Source: Roseivirga sp. (lineage in GTDB: Bacteria > Bacteroidota > Bacteroidia > Cytophagales > Cyclobacteriaceae). Taken from it: a stretch of 64,000 nt of DNA. The notes below the pieces were generated by a model. That model saw only the letters and a program-made list of their open reading frames with translations. It searched no databases and was not told the origin of the DNA. A program made the position numbers and the translations under genes. The stretch lies in contig JAJCYM010000046.1 of the NCBI GenBank assembly GCA_029262895.1, forward strand, positions 1-64,000, read 5' to 3'. Position 1 is the stretch's first letter. Each line of letters starts with the position of its first letter. Below, piece after piece: positions 8,778 to 17,981 of the stretch.

Positions 8778-11700
8778 TTAAAAGTTTACTCTAAGATTTA
8801 CCCCAATTTTTCTCATAGAAGGGTCAAGCTGATTATCAATTCCCTGTCCATTTCCAACACCAGAACCTAAAATTCCTGGATCAACATTCAAATGTTTTGG
8901 GAAATTGAATGCCTTGAACCAAACGTTATTAATTAATAAAGAAAGATTAGCGCTCTTAAACGGAGTTTTCGACATTAATTTCGAAGGAAAATCATACCCA
9001 AGAGAAATTTCTCTGATTCTTAGAGTAGTTCCATCAACAACAATTGCTTCACCAGTATCCATTAGGTTAATGAAGAATAAATCGTTCGGAGAAATTTGAA
9101 CATTATTTGGAATTTTATTTCCATCTCCGCCCAAAATAACTTCTCCTGTATTTGGATCACCATAGAAGCCAGGAATGATGTGTGTTGATTCCCTTAAACT
9201 TTCTGTGTCTTTAGTAACACCCCTACGTAACAAGTTTGACTGTGAAGTAGAAAAGATGTCTCCACCTTTAGTAAACTCTACTTGAACACCCAAACTAAAG
9301 CCTTTGTAGTTAACAGAGTTAATCAAAGTCATGGTATAATCAGGATTTGGATCACCAACTACCTTGTTATCCACTCCAACATTATTGTTCCTTATGATTT
9401 TTCCATCAAGAGGATTGATCAACAAATTACCTTCGTCATCTCTCATCATGAAAGTGCTACGGAATACACCGTAAGGCTGACCTACAATCGCAAAGTTTGT
9501 ACCATTAATAGAGATTCTATCCTCAGGTAATTCAATAACTGTAGTTTCATAAGCATTGAAGTTACCAATGATCTGCCACTGGAAATCACCCGTGTTAATA
9601 GCATCATAAGTAAGACCTATTTCAAGACCTTTAGTATCAAGCCTTCCTGCATTAATCAGTGTAGTATTAAAACCAGTAGAAGCAGGTAGTGCTCTTCTCA
9701 AAATCTGATCTTCACTTATTCTTTTGTACAAGCTAATGTCTGCAGACAATTTTCTATTGAAAAACTCTGCCTCAATACCAAGCTCAAATTCTTCCGATCT
9801 TTCCGGTTTCAAATTAGGGTTTGGCTGATTAGGAGATACCGCGTTGGTTGGAACAGCTGTTCCGTTTGCTAACACAAACGATTGAGCATTCGCAAGCAAC
9901 TGCGCACGCGTATTGAACGGCTGTGGAAAACCAGCAGAAGTACCATAACCAAGTCTTACTTTAAGATAGTTAAGCGTGCTTGACTGCAAGTTATCAAACA
10001 TTGTAGTAGGAATAAGAGAAAGTGATGCACTAGGATAGAAGATTGATCTATTCTCCTTTTCTAATTGCGATCCCCAATCATTTCTACCGGCAACGGTTAA
10101 ATAAGCATAGTCATTATAGCTTAGTTCTGCTTGTGCCCACAGACCAATTACGTTAGTGGTTACATCACTGTTACCTGCTGGCAACTGAGTTGAGAAATTG
10201 GAATGTCTAAGGAATCCAAATACAACCTGTCCTGAACTGTTAGTACCATTACTTGAGAAGTTTCTATTCCTTAAGTTAAGACCTGAGCTTAAATCCAAGG
10301 TTAACTCAGGAGTAAGTTCAAAACCCCTAGCGTTGAAAAGGAAAGTATGATCATAATTCAACACATTTGAATTACTAGTATTAAGGAAACCTAACTGGCC
10401 GCCTATTCTTCCCTTATTCTCATAAAAAGTACCCTCAGACCTAGAATTATCCAGCCCTAAGTTATAAGTCAAGGTCATGTTATCAGCAATGTCAATTATA
10501 AGACCAATTTTTGCGAAAAGTCTACTAGTTTCACTAAGGATAGCCGAATTAGCCAAAGACCATCTCGGGTTAGTTATCGTATTTCTGTAGTAAATATTCG
10601 CACCAGTCGCCTCATCCTGAAAAGGTAAGTTTTGAATATCCAAGTTTCTTGGTATCCAAGTCAACAATTGGAAAGTACGGTTAGGAGGTCTTCGAATATC
10701 AGTGTCATTATACTGAAATGAAGCATTTAACCTAACACCCTTATGAATCTCTGTATTGAAACTTGCACCAAAGTTAATTTTGGATATTGTGTTTTCTTTA
10801 AGATATCCTTCCTCTTGGTTTCTACCGAAATTAAAGCCAGCAGAAGTACCACCTTTGCTTACTCTTGCAATAACAGAAGTGTTAGAACCAAAACCATTAC
10901 CAAAGAAATCCTCTACGTTATTTGGTCTTGGGCTGTATGTAGAAGTTACACCGGCAAATTCCGCTCTTACGGGTGCCAAGTGATGCGGTACAACTTGACC
11001 AAGCATTTTAGCTCCCCAAGTTCCAAAAAATGTTGTATTAACATTATTATCGGCACCTTGACCATAGGTGTTTTGTAGATCAGGCAGGTTCAATACCTGG
11101 TTATTAGAGAATGTCTGAGTCAATTGGATATCAAATGATTCAGGTCCATCAACAGAAATAGCTCCTGTTTTGGTTGTTATCAAAATAACCCCGTTTTTAC
11201 CTTCCTGGCCATAAACCAAAGAAGCAGCTAAACCTTTAAGAACACTGATGTTCTCAATGTTGTTAGGATCCAAATCAATAAAACGTTGGCTATCATAAGC
11301 AACACCGTCCACGATATAAAGTGGTTGGTTATTACCAGTAGCAGAAGATATTCCGCGAATGATCACGTTTGTACCTCTACCTAACTGTCCACCAGTCTCG
11401 TTAATTTGAACTCCTGGAATTTTACCCCTTAATGATAAGGCGATATCCGTTTGAGGTTTTCCCTCAAAGGCATCAGCATCAATTTGATTAACTGCGTATC
11501 CTAAGGCTCTTTTCTCCTTCTCGATACCGAATGCAGTAACCACAACCTCTCCTAGATCGCCCACATCTTCAACAAGCTTGACATCAATCGTAGTCTGATT
11601 GCCTACCGTAATTTCCTGAGTGGTATAACCCAAGTAACGAAAAACCAAAACCCCGCCAGATGCTGGCACGGATAATCTGTACTTCCCGTCAACATCGGTA

Positions 11701-11861
11701 GGCACACCATTAGTGGTGCCTTTTAGAATAACCGACACCTGAGGGAGCCCAAGGCCATCCTCGCCAGTTACCGTTCCTGTAACCGTCCGGTCTTGTGCCC
11801 AAGCCGTAGTGACGATCAGTGTAAATGCTGACATAAAACACATCAGTAAAAACTTTCTCAT
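8778..11861 (-). CDS. SusC/RagA-family TonB-linked outer-membrane transporter
   Basis: TonB-dependent importer working with the SusD lipoprotein. I chose the ATG at 11861, which gives 1027 residues and a clean signal peptide (MRKFLLMCFMS..TAWAQ); a reading from 11924 adds 21 unlikely residues. The order is a carboxypeptidase-regulatory-like domain (about 25-105, GTVTGEDGLGLPQVSVIL), a SusC signature and plug (about 115-225, with LRGKIPGVQI, NVIIRGISS and PLYIVDGV), then a 22-strand-type barrel ending in a C-terminal Phe (VNLRVNF). No sigma/anti-sigma pair is adjacent. A near-perfect palindrome lies in its leader at 11891-11908. Confidence 0.95.
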   Translation of the reverse strand: MRKFLLMCFMSAFTLIVTTAWAQDRTVTGTVTGEDGLGLPQVSVILKGTTNGVPTDVDGKYRLSVPASGGVLVFRYLGYTTQEITVGNQTTIDVKLVEDVGDLGEVVVTAFGIEKEKRALGYAVNQIDADAFEGKPQTDIALSLRGKIPGVQINETGGQLGRGTNVIIRGISSATGNNQPLYIVDGVAYDSQRFIDLDPNNIENISVLKGLAASLVYGQEGKNGVILITTKTGAISVDGPESFDIQLTQTFSNNQVLNLPDLQNTYGQGADNNVNTTFFGTWGAKMLGQVVPHHLAPVRAEFAGVTSTYSPRPNNVEDFFGNGFGSNTSVIARVSKGGTSAGFNFGRNQEEGYLKENTISKINFGASFNTEIHKGVRLNASFQYNDTDIRRPPNRTFQLLTWIPRNLDIQNLPFQDEATGANIYYRNTITNPRWSLANSAILSETSRLFAKIGLIIDIADNMTLTYNLGLDNSRSEGTFYENKGRIGGQLGFLNTSNSNVLNYDHTFLFNARGFELTPELTLDLSSGLNLRNRNFSSNGTNSSGQVVFGFLRHSNFSTQLPAGNSDVTTNVIGLWAQAELSYNDYAYLTVAGRNDWGSQLEKENRSIFYPSASLSLIPTTMFDNLQSSTLNYLKVRLGYGTSAGFPQPFNTRAQLLANAQSFVLANGTAVPTNAVSPNQPNPNLKPERSEEFELGIEAEFFNRKLSADISLYKRISEDQILRRALPASTGFNTTLINAGRLDTKGLEIGLTYDAINTGDFQWQIIGNFNAYETTVIELPEDRISINGTNFAIVGQPYGVFRSTFMMRDDEGNLLINPLDGKIIRNNNVGVDNKVVGDPNPDYTMTLINSVNYKGFSLGVQVEFTKGGDIFSTSQSNLLRRGVTKDTESLRESTHIIPGFYGDPNTGEVILGGDGNKIPNNVQISPNDLFFINLMDTGEAIVVDGTTLRIREISLGYDFPSKLMSKTPFKSANLSLLINNVWFKAFNFPKHLNVDPGILGSGVGNGQGIDNQLDPSMRKIGVNLRVNF

Positions 11862-11890
11862 ATTATATAGTTTAGTTAGTAAAATAATTT

Positions 11891-11908
11891 GAGGTGGAAT
11901 TCTACCTC
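11891..11908. repeat. Near-perfect palindrome upstream of susC
   Basis: GAGGTGGAATTCTACCTC is an 18-base near-perfect palindrome (one mismatched symmetric pair, G/T). It lies 30 bases upstream of the susC start codon. It may be an operator or a leader hairpin; nothing else in the sequence decides between these. Confidence 0.4.
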
Positions 11909-12018
11909 TTCTGATTATGAACAACTATAGAAGGCATTGCCCTTAACCTCTAGTTGAAAAAATCTTTAAGAATTGGTCGTCCCACCTGGTGCAAGTATAC
12001 GCATTTGAGCGTTTAATC

Positions 12019-12051
12019 ACAAAAAATCACGCAGTTGGATTTTTTGCGTGA
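12019..12051 (-). terminator. Rho-independent terminator after the PorE-like gene
   Basis: On the minus strand a TCACGCA / TGCGTGA stem is followed by a six-T run (plus positions 12021-12026). It lies 22 bases after the stop codon at 12073 and ends the lepA-to-PorE-like minus-strand series. Confidence 0.7.
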
Positions 12052-12072
12052 GGGTGTGCGTCTCAAATAAGA

Positions 12073-13959
12073 CTAAAAATTAATCACAATTAGCTCAATT
12101 CTGCGATTGAGAGCACTTTTATCGTCACTTTCGGTTCCCTCAATTGGAACGCCTTCTCCATAGCCTTTATAGGCTAATCTGGCTGCCAATACACCTTGAT
12201 TTAGCAAATAGTCGTAGACTGCTTTAGCCCTTGACTCTGATAAGGACAGGTTGTAACTGGCCTCTCCCACGGCATCTGTGTGGCCCCCAATTTCAATTTT
12301 TACCCCTGTATTTTCCTTAAGAAAGGTTGTTGCAATTTGAAGTTCCTTTCTGGCTTTCGCATCCAATTTTGCGCTATTAAGTTCAAAAAGAATATTGTTC
12401 AAAACCACCTTGTCCCCTATTGCCAAAGGTTTAAGCTCAATAAGGTATTGCTCACCCACCTTTTCAATCCCATTCAATGGCGCTTTGTATAAATTGTACC
12501 CTGTCTTCTGAGTATATACCATGTAATCCTTTTTTAAATCCGGAGGTATAAAGTTGAAGGTGCCATTCCGTTTTGAATAGGTGCTCACTACAGTAGAATC
12601 TCTATTAAGGTCTGTAAGGTAAATGTCTGCACTTAGGGGTTCTCCTGTTTTTGAGTCCTTGACCAATCCAGCAAAAAGGTTCAATTTCCTTTCTGGCAAC
12701 AATGACTCGGGCATCTTAAAACGGTACAGTTTCGTCTGTCCCAAAAGGTTATTGTCACTGTAGTAGGCCCAACCATCCAGGCTCAGCGTATAGCCGACCT
12801 GATTTTCAAACGTATTAATAGGAAAGCCCAGGTTCTGGGGTTCCAGCCAACCATCGTCAGTAATTCGTGTCTTGTACAGGTCATAGCCCCCTAGCCCAAC
12901 CTTTCCTCTGGAAGCATAAAAGAATGTTTCTCCATCTGGATGTATGAAAGGTGAACAGTCATCCAGTCGCGTGTTAATGGTACTACCCATGTTTTGGGCC
13001 TTTGTCCACTTGTTGTCAATCTTATGGCTCATCCACAAGTCCTGACCTCCAAAACCACCCGGTCTCATACTTACAAAAAAGAGCTGCCTTCCATCTTGAG
13101 AAAGTGAAGGCTGTGAATCCCAGTGTTCCGAGTTTACGGTTTCTCCAAGATTTTGAGGCTTCGTCCATTCACCATCTAAAAAGTAGGAAGCATATAGGTC
13201 ACAGCTTCCCTGACCCTCAGGTCGATTACAGCCTGTAAAAACCACGCTCAGGCCATCAGCAGATATAGATGCGGTTCCCTCATTGAGTTGGACTGTATTA
13301 ATGCTATCAGACAGAGGTCGGGGATCAACCCATTTTCCATTTTTCAATTCCGTAATAAAGAGGTCTTCGTTTTCTCCTCTCCTACCTCTTGAGCGGCCGG
13401 TAAATACCATCTGACCATTAGCTGTTAGGGTTGGGAAGTACTGTGATGGAAAGATATTTACGGTATTTGGCAATTCCTGGAAATTCACTTTGAGTGGGGC
13501 TCTCTTGCTTTCCGTAGCAAAATCAATGCTCTCCATTACCAATTGCATCGCCTTTTTATCGGTACCGTATATCTCACCGGTTACTTCGTTCTTCAGGGTC
13601 AGCGCATCTTCATACCGCCCATTGCTCCAAAAGAATGTCGCTAATTCCAAGGTCATTCTATTTTTGAAGGACGTTTCTACATTTGGGGTGGCAACCTGCA
13701 GGGCCCTGTCAGCTCCGTTGACATCACCTTTTTTCATACGAATGGTGAAGAGCAGCAAATAAGCTTCATCAAAGCTCTTGTCCTTCTTCAGTGCCTCCAT
13801 CAATAATGGCTCGGACTGAAAGTAGTTACCTACACTATCCAACTCACGCGCCTGCTTATATAATTGTATAGCCTTTTTCGATTTGGAATGTAGATTCTGA
13901 GCCAATGCGAAATTGACGGAAAGCACTGTCACCAATAAGAAAATCAGATATCGCATCAA
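12073..13959 (-). CDS. TPR / beta-propeller / CRD / OmpA-C protein (PorE-like)
   Basis: A 628-residue envelope protein with a signal peptide (ends FALAQ). TPR-like helices occupy about 25-130, PD40/WD40-like propeller blades about 165-405 (repeats of the LFFVSMRPGGFGGQDLW and FFYASRGKVGLGGYDLY type), a carboxypeptidase-regulatory-like domain about 415-500, and an OmpA-C peptidoglycan-binding domain about 515-628 (IGGHTDAVG, RAKAVYDYL, NRRIELIV). This is the domain order described for Porphyromonas PorE, a periplasmic T9SS component, but many Bacteroidota paralogues share it. The likely job is anchoring an outer-membrane complex to peptidoglycan. queE starts upstream with a 10-base gap, so the two are probably co-transcribed. 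A direct T9SS role is inference. Confidence 0.85.
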   Translation of the reverse strand: MMRYLIFLLVTVLSVNFALAQNLHSKSKKAIQLYKQARELDSVGNYFQSEPLLMEALKKDKSFDEAYLLLFTIRMKKGDVNGADRALQVATPNVETSFKNRMTLELATFFWSNGRYEDALTLKNEVTGEIYGTDKKAMQLVMESIDFATESKRAPLKVNFQELPNTVNIFPSQYFPTLTANGQMVFTGRSRGRRGENEDLFITELKNGKWVDPRPLSDSINTVQLNEGTASISADGLSVVFTGCNRPEGQGSCDLYASYFLDGEWTKPQNLGETVNSEHWDSQPSLSQDGRQLFFVSMRPGGFGGQDLWMSHKIDNKWTKAQNMGSTINTRLDDCSPFIHPDGETFFYASRGKVGLGGYDLYKTRITDDGWLEPQNLGFPINTFENQVGYTLSLDGWAYYSDNNLLGQTKLYRFKMPESLLPERKLNLFAGLVKDSKTGEPLSADIYLTDLNRDSTVVSTYSKRNGTFNFIPPDLKKDYMVYTQKTGYNLYKAPLNGIEKVGEQYLIELKPLAIGDKVVLNNILFELNSAKLDAKARKELQIATTFLKENTGVKIEIGGHTDAVGEASYNLSLSESRAKAVYDYLLNQGVLAARLAYKGYGEGVPIEGTESDDKSALNRRIELIVINF

Positions 13960-13969
13960 TAAACCTTCA

Positions 13970-14587
13970 CTACGGTATATTCATAAACTTATGAGTTTGT
14001 AGCGAAATTTTCCATTTGGGGTTGTTTTTAACATACTCAACGATCATTGGCATCATTTGGTCTGTCTTGTCCCATTCGGGTTGTAAATAGAGCAAACAAT
14101 CCTTGTTCACTCTTTGTGCGTGCTCTTCTGCCCATTTGAAGTCGCTCTTATTAAAAACGATGATTTTTAATTCATCCGCTTCAGCGTAAAACTCATCGAG
14201 AGGTTCTTTGAATTTTTTTGGGGAAAAGCACAGCCAATCCCAATTGCCGCTTAGCGGGTGTGCTCCTGAGGTCTCGATATGTGTTTTAAAACCTGAGTTG
14301 TGCAGTGCTTGCGTCAGGTCGCTCATATCATACATCAAGGGCTCACCTCCTGTAACCACCGCAATTCTACCGGGATGATGGTTTGCTCCGGCCAAAATCT
14401 GCTCTATGGTTTGCTTTGGCCAAATATCAGCATCCCAGGAATCTTTCACATCGCACCACACACAGCCTACATCGCAACCACCCAATCTGATGAAATACGC
14501 TGATGTACCTGTGTGATGCCCTTCTCCTTGAATGGTGTAAAAGGCTTCCATGATTGGAAGCTGGGATGTATTGATCGTTTTACTCAT
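13970..14587 (-). CDS. queE: 7-carboxy-7-deazaguanine synthase QueE
   Basis: Radical SAM enzyme that contracts 6-carboxytetrahydropterin to 7-carboxy-7-deazaguanine in queuosine synthesis. The cluster-binding cysteines are in GGCDVGCVWCD (C-x3-C-x2-C, residues 33, 37 and 40). The N-terminal MEAFYTIQGEGHHTG and the GGEPLMY segment are family hallmarks. At 205 residues it is normal size. Its substrate is the product of the QueD-like enzyme encoded at 875-1297. It lies 10 bases before the PorE-like gene, and an inverted-repeat element separates it from folD. Confidence 0.93.
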   Translation of the reverse strand: MSKTINTSQLPIMEAFYTIQGEGHHTGTSAYFIRLGGCDVGCVWCDVKDSWDADIWPKQTIEQILAGANHHPGRIAVVTGGEPLMYDMSDLTQALHNSGFKTHIETSGAHPLSGNWDWLCFSPKKFKEPLDEFYAEADELKIIVFNKSDFKWAEEHAQRVNKDCLLYLQPEWDKTDQMMPMIVEYVKNNPKWKISLQTHKFMNIP

Positions 14588-14630
14588 ATCAATTTTTTAG
14601 AGCAGGTGTTGAAACTGCTTATTTCTAGGT

Positions 14631-14691
14631 GTCATCCTGAACTTGTTTCAGGATCTTATTGAAGTAGATTCTGAAACAAGTTCAGAATGAC
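14631..14691. repeat. Imperfect inverted repeat (REP-like), possible bidirectional terminator
   Basis: Two 26-base arms, 14631-14656 and 14666-14691, pair except at two positions, both of which could be G-U in RNA. The core is CTGAACTTGTTTCAG / CTGAAACAAGTTCAG, and the ends are GTCAT / ATGAC. It lies between folD and queE in non-coding DNA. The GTCAT-CTGAA-TTCAG layout is like dispersed palindromic repeats common in this phylum. Confidence 0.75.
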
Positions 14692-14699
14692 TTAATCAT

Positions 14700-15581
14700 T
14701 TAAATCAGGTTTTGCGAAGCCAAATAGGTATTCCAAAGCAGTGATGCTATGGTCATTGGACCTACACCACCCGGAACCGGAGTGATGTAGGAACACTTTG
14801 GTGCGACCTCATCAAACTTCACATCTCCTTTAAGCCTGAAGCCTGATTTGGTTTGATCAGATGGCACTCGATGTATTCCTACATCAATTACTACGGCTCC
14901 TTCTTTGACCATATCAGCCGACACGAAACCTTCTCTCCCAATGGCCACTATCAAAATATCTGCGGTGCTCGCGATCTCTGCTAAATTCTGAGTTCGGCTG
15001 TGACATAAGGTTACCGTTGCGTTGCCGGGGTTACTGTTCCTGGACATCAACACACTAATAGGTGTACCAACCGTATGACTTCTGCCAATTACGACACAAT
15101 TTTTTCCGCTGGTCTCAATCCCATTCCTTTCCATCAACAACATCATCCCCTTTGGTGTGGCGGGAAGTAAGGTTGGAAGGTCAAGGAGCATCTTACCTAA
15201 GTTAGAAGGATGGAATCCATCCACATCTTTTTCAGGCAGGATGGTCTCAATTACTTTCTGTTCGTCAATCTGCTTTGGCAATGGTACCTGCACAATGAAA
15301 CCATCTATATCCGGATCGTCATTAAGCTTGTTCACAACAGCCAAAACTTCTGCTTCTGAGGCCTCCTCCGACAAGTGAATTAAGGTAGAGCCAAAGCCTA
15401 TCTGTTCACAGGCCTTCACTTTGGCATTCACATAGGTTTTGCTAGCTCCATCTTCACCCACCAACACTGCTGCCAAATGGGGTACTTTACCACCTGATGA
15501 GCTGATACCTTTTACCTTCTCTGCCAATTCATCTTTGATCGATTGTGCAGTTTTTTTTCCGTCCAGTAATTGATACGACAT
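14700..15581 (-). CDS. folD: Bifunctional methylenetetrahydrofolate dehydrogenase / methenyl-THF cyclohydrolase FolD
   Basis: Interconverts 5,10-methylene-, methenyl- and 10-formyl-tetrahydrofolate in the cytoplasm and supplies one-carbon units and NADPH. The catalytic lysine is in ASKTYVNAK. Other hallmarks are the [11 protein letters not shown] segment, [13 protein letters not shown], the NADP-binding [13 protein letters not shown] and the C-terminal [12 protein letters not shown]. At 293 residues it is full length. It lies 10 bases downstream of lepA, so the two are probably co-transcribed. A second folate enzyme, the cyclo-ligase at 40516, is encoded elsewhere in the window. Confidence 0.96.
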   Translation of the reverse strand: MSYQLLDGKKTAQSIKDELAEKVKGISSSGGKVPHLAAVLVGEDGASKTYVNAKVKACEQIGFGSTLIHLSEEASEAEVLAVVNKLNDDPDIDGFIVQVPLPKQIDEQKVIETILPEKDVDGFHPSNLGKMLLDLPTLLPATPKGMMLLMERNGIETSGKNCVVIGRSHTVGTPISVLMSRNSNPGNATVTLCHSRTQNLAEIASTADILIVAIGREGFVSADMVKEGAVVIDVGIHRVPSDQTKSGFRLKGDVKFDEVAPKCSYITPVPGGVGPMTIASLLWNTYLASQNLI

Positions 15582-15591
15582 AGTTGTTTAT

Positions 15592-17388
15592 TTAGTCAAG
15601 TTTTAACACCGCCATAAAGGCCTCTTGTGGTATTTCCACATTGCCTACCTGACGCATTCTCTTTTTACCTTTTTTCTGCTTTTCGAGGAGCTTTCTTTTA
15701 CGTGTTATATCACCTCCGTAACACTTTGCAAGTACATTCTTTCTCAAGGCTCTTACACTCTCTCGTGCTATAATTTTATTACCAATAGCGGCTTGAATAG
15801 CAATTTCGAACATTTGTCGAGGTACCAATTCTCTTAGTTTCTCACAAAGTTTCTTACCCCACTCATAGGCTTTGTCTTTATGCACAATAGCCGAAAGGGC
15901 ATCTACCTTATCACCATTTAATTGCACGTCTAACTTCACCATATTTGAACGAACAAATCCTATCAATTCATAGTCCAAAGAAGCATAGCCACGGGAAATG
16001 GTTTTGAGCTTATCAAAGAAGTCAAAAACAATTTCAGCCAGGGGCATTTCAAACGTTAATTCAACACGGTCTGAGGTCAGGTATATCTGGTTTTTGATGA
16101 CACCTCTTTTATCCATACATAGTCCGATAATCGGACCTACATATTCGGCTTTTGAAATGATTTGTGCCCGTATAAAAGGCTCTTCAATGTGAGAAATTGT
16201 ATTCGGTTCTGGCATCTCTGAGGGGGCATTGATATCCTCGGTGCTTCCGTCTGTTTGTATGGCATGAAACTGAACCGATGGAACAGTCGTGATCACCGTC
16301 ATATCAAACTCTCTTTCCAACCTTTCCTGAACAATTTCTAAATGAAGCATCCCTAGAAATCCGCAGCGAAAGCCAAAGCCCAAAGCCGCTGAAGTTTCAG
16401 GCTCCCAAACCAGAGAAGCATCATTTAGTTGGAGCTTTTCCATCGAAGCCCTCAGTTCTTCATATTCTGATGTTTCAACCGGATAGATTCCAGCAAAAAC
16501 CATGGGCTTCACATCCTCGAATCCTTTGATGATCTTATTTGTGGGTCTATCCACATGCGTGATGGTATCCCCTACTTTCACCTCCTTGGCCACTTTGATA
16601 CCGGAAATAAGATAACCCACGTTTCCAGCGCCAATCTCTTTTTGAGGTTCTTGCTTGAGCTTGAGTATGCCAATTTCATCGGCATCATAGGTTTTACCAG
16701 TATTGACAAATTTTACTTTGTCCCCTTTTTTTACGGAGCCGTTAAAAACTCGGAAGATTACCTCAATCCCTCTAAAAGAATTGAATACCGAGTCAAAAAT
16801 CATGGCCTGAAGCGGTTCTTCAGGATCCCCTTGCGGTGCTGGTACTTTCTCCACAATGGCTTCAAGAATTTTATCTATTCCCAATCCTTCTTTGCCACTG
16901 GCGTGAATAACGTCATCAGGAGAACAGCCCAGTAGTTCTACCACCTGGTCGGTCATTTCATCCGGCATGGCACCGGGAAGGTCAATCTTGTTAAGCACCG
17001 GAATAATCTCCAAATCGTGTTCGAGTGCCAGGTATAAGTTCGAAATGGTCTGAGCCTCCACGCCTTGTGATGCATCTACAATCAATAGAGCACCTTCGCA
17101 GGCGGCTATGGATCTTGAAACCTCGTAGGAAAAATCCACGTGTCCGGGAGTGTCTATTAAGTTGAGTGTGTATTCCTCTCCCTTATAGTTGTATTTCATT
17201 TGGATGGCATGACTCTTAATCGTGATGCCACGCTCCCTTTCCAGGTCCATATTATCCAACAACTGATCCTGCATGTCACGGTCTGCGACCGTGCCGGTAA
17301 ATTGCAACAGTCTATCGGCCAGGGTGCTTTTGCCGTGGTCGATGTGTGCAATGATGCAGAAATTCCTAAAACGCTCCATAGTCTCCAA
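15592..17388 (-). CDS. lepA: Elongation factor 4 (LepA), ribosome back-translocase GTPase
   Basis: Translational GTPase that acts on stalled or mistranslocated ribosomes and in 30S biogenesis. The P-loop is AHIDHGKST, the other G motifs are DTPGHVDF and NKIDLPGA, and the LepA-specific C-terminal domain ends with [20 protein letters not shown]. At 598 residues it is normal length. The ATG at 17379 (MERFRNF) matches the family N-terminus better than that at 17388, three codons upstream. A TATTTTTG -7-like element lies at 17397-17404, very close to the start. It heads a minus-strand series with folD. Confidence 0.97.
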   Translation of the reverse strand: METMERFRNFCIIAHIDHGKSTLADRLLQFTGTVADRDMQDQLLDNMDLERERGITIKSHAIQMKYNYKGEEYTLNLIDTPGHVDFSYEVSRSIAACEGALLIVDASQGVEAQTISNLYLALEHDLEIIPVLNKIDLPGAMPDEMTDQVVELLGCSPDDVIHASGKEGLGIDKILEAIVEKVPAPQGDPEEPLQAMIFDSVFNSFRGIEVIFRVFNGSVKKGDKVKFVNTGKTYDADEIGILKLKQEPQKEIGAGNVGYLISGIKVAKEVKVGDTITHVDRPTNKIIKGFEDVKPMVFAGIYPVETSEYEELRASMEKLQLNDASLVWEPETSAALGFGFRCGFLGMLHLEIVQERLEREFDMTVITTVPSVQFHAIQTDGSTEDINAPSEMPEPNTISHIEEPFIRAQIISKAEYVGPIIGLCMDKRGVIKNQIYLTSDRVELTFEMPLAEIVFDFFDKLKTISRGYASLDYELIGFVRSNMVKLDVQLNGDKVDALSAIVHKDKAYEWGKKLCEKLRELVPRQMFEIAIQAAIGNKIIARESVRALRKNVLAKCYGGDITRKRKLLEKQKKGKKRMRQVGNVEIPQEAFMAVLKLD

Positions 17389-17453
17389 AAGAACTGCAAA
17401 AATAGAAAAATCTGGTTCACTTACATTTTGGCCGGAACCATTAATTTTGTGTC

Positions 17454-17981
17454 ATGCTATTGGCCGAAAAGAAAAAGCAGGAGAACATCTCTGAGTACAT
17501 CATTTATATGTATCAAACTGAGGTTCTAATCAGGAACTTTGACTTGGATATTGATAAGATAAAAACTCATGTCGTTAACAAAATTCCAAGTGAAAGTCTT
17601 AACGCGGCAGGGAAAGAAAAACTGTTGACCTGGTACCAGGATGCTATCAACAATATGGTCCAGGAAAAGCTAGAAAAGGAAGGGCACCTATTGGAGGTTC
17701 AGGAGATCGTCAGGCAACTTTCTGACCTCAGCCTGAGTCTTCAGATAAACGATGAGGATTATAGGGCTGTTTTTAATGCTGCCCGACCATTTATCAGGTC
17801 GTCAATTCAAGCCTCTGATGGCTTAATTAACGATCCAATTCAGGCTTGTCTTAATGGAGTATTTGGATTGTTAATGAGCAGAATGCACGGCCTGGAAGTC
17901 CCTTCTGATTTGATGGAAGCCATAGAACATTTTGGTAATGTGCTTTCGCTGTTGAGTTATCATTATGGAAATTCAAAGTAG
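17454..17981 (+). CDS. DUF4924 family protein
   Basis: A 175-residue soluble, helix-rich protein that begins LLAEKKKQENISEYIIYMYQ, the conserved start of the Bacteroidota-specific DUF4924 family, whose function is unknown. There is no signal peptide or membrane segment. Its 3' end overlaps the following AraC-type gene by 17 bases, so translation is probably coupled. A TAATTTTG -7-like element lies at 17442-17449, only 4 bases before the ATG, which would make a nearly leaderless transcript if real. Confidence 0.8.
   Translation: MLLAEKKKQENISEYIIYMYQTEVLIRNFDLDIDKIKTHVVNKIPSESLNAAGKEKLLTWYQDAINNMVQEKLEKEGHLLEVQEIVRQLSDLSLSLQINDEDYRAVFNAARPFIRSSIQASDGLINDPIQACLNGVFGLLMSRMHGLEVPSDLMEAIEHFGNVLSLLSYHYGNSK

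Noticed and set aside
6261-11861. Polysaccharide utilisation locus
   Set aside because: SusC and SusD are present, but no carbohydrate-active enzyme is adjacent, so a glycan substrate cannot be claimed.
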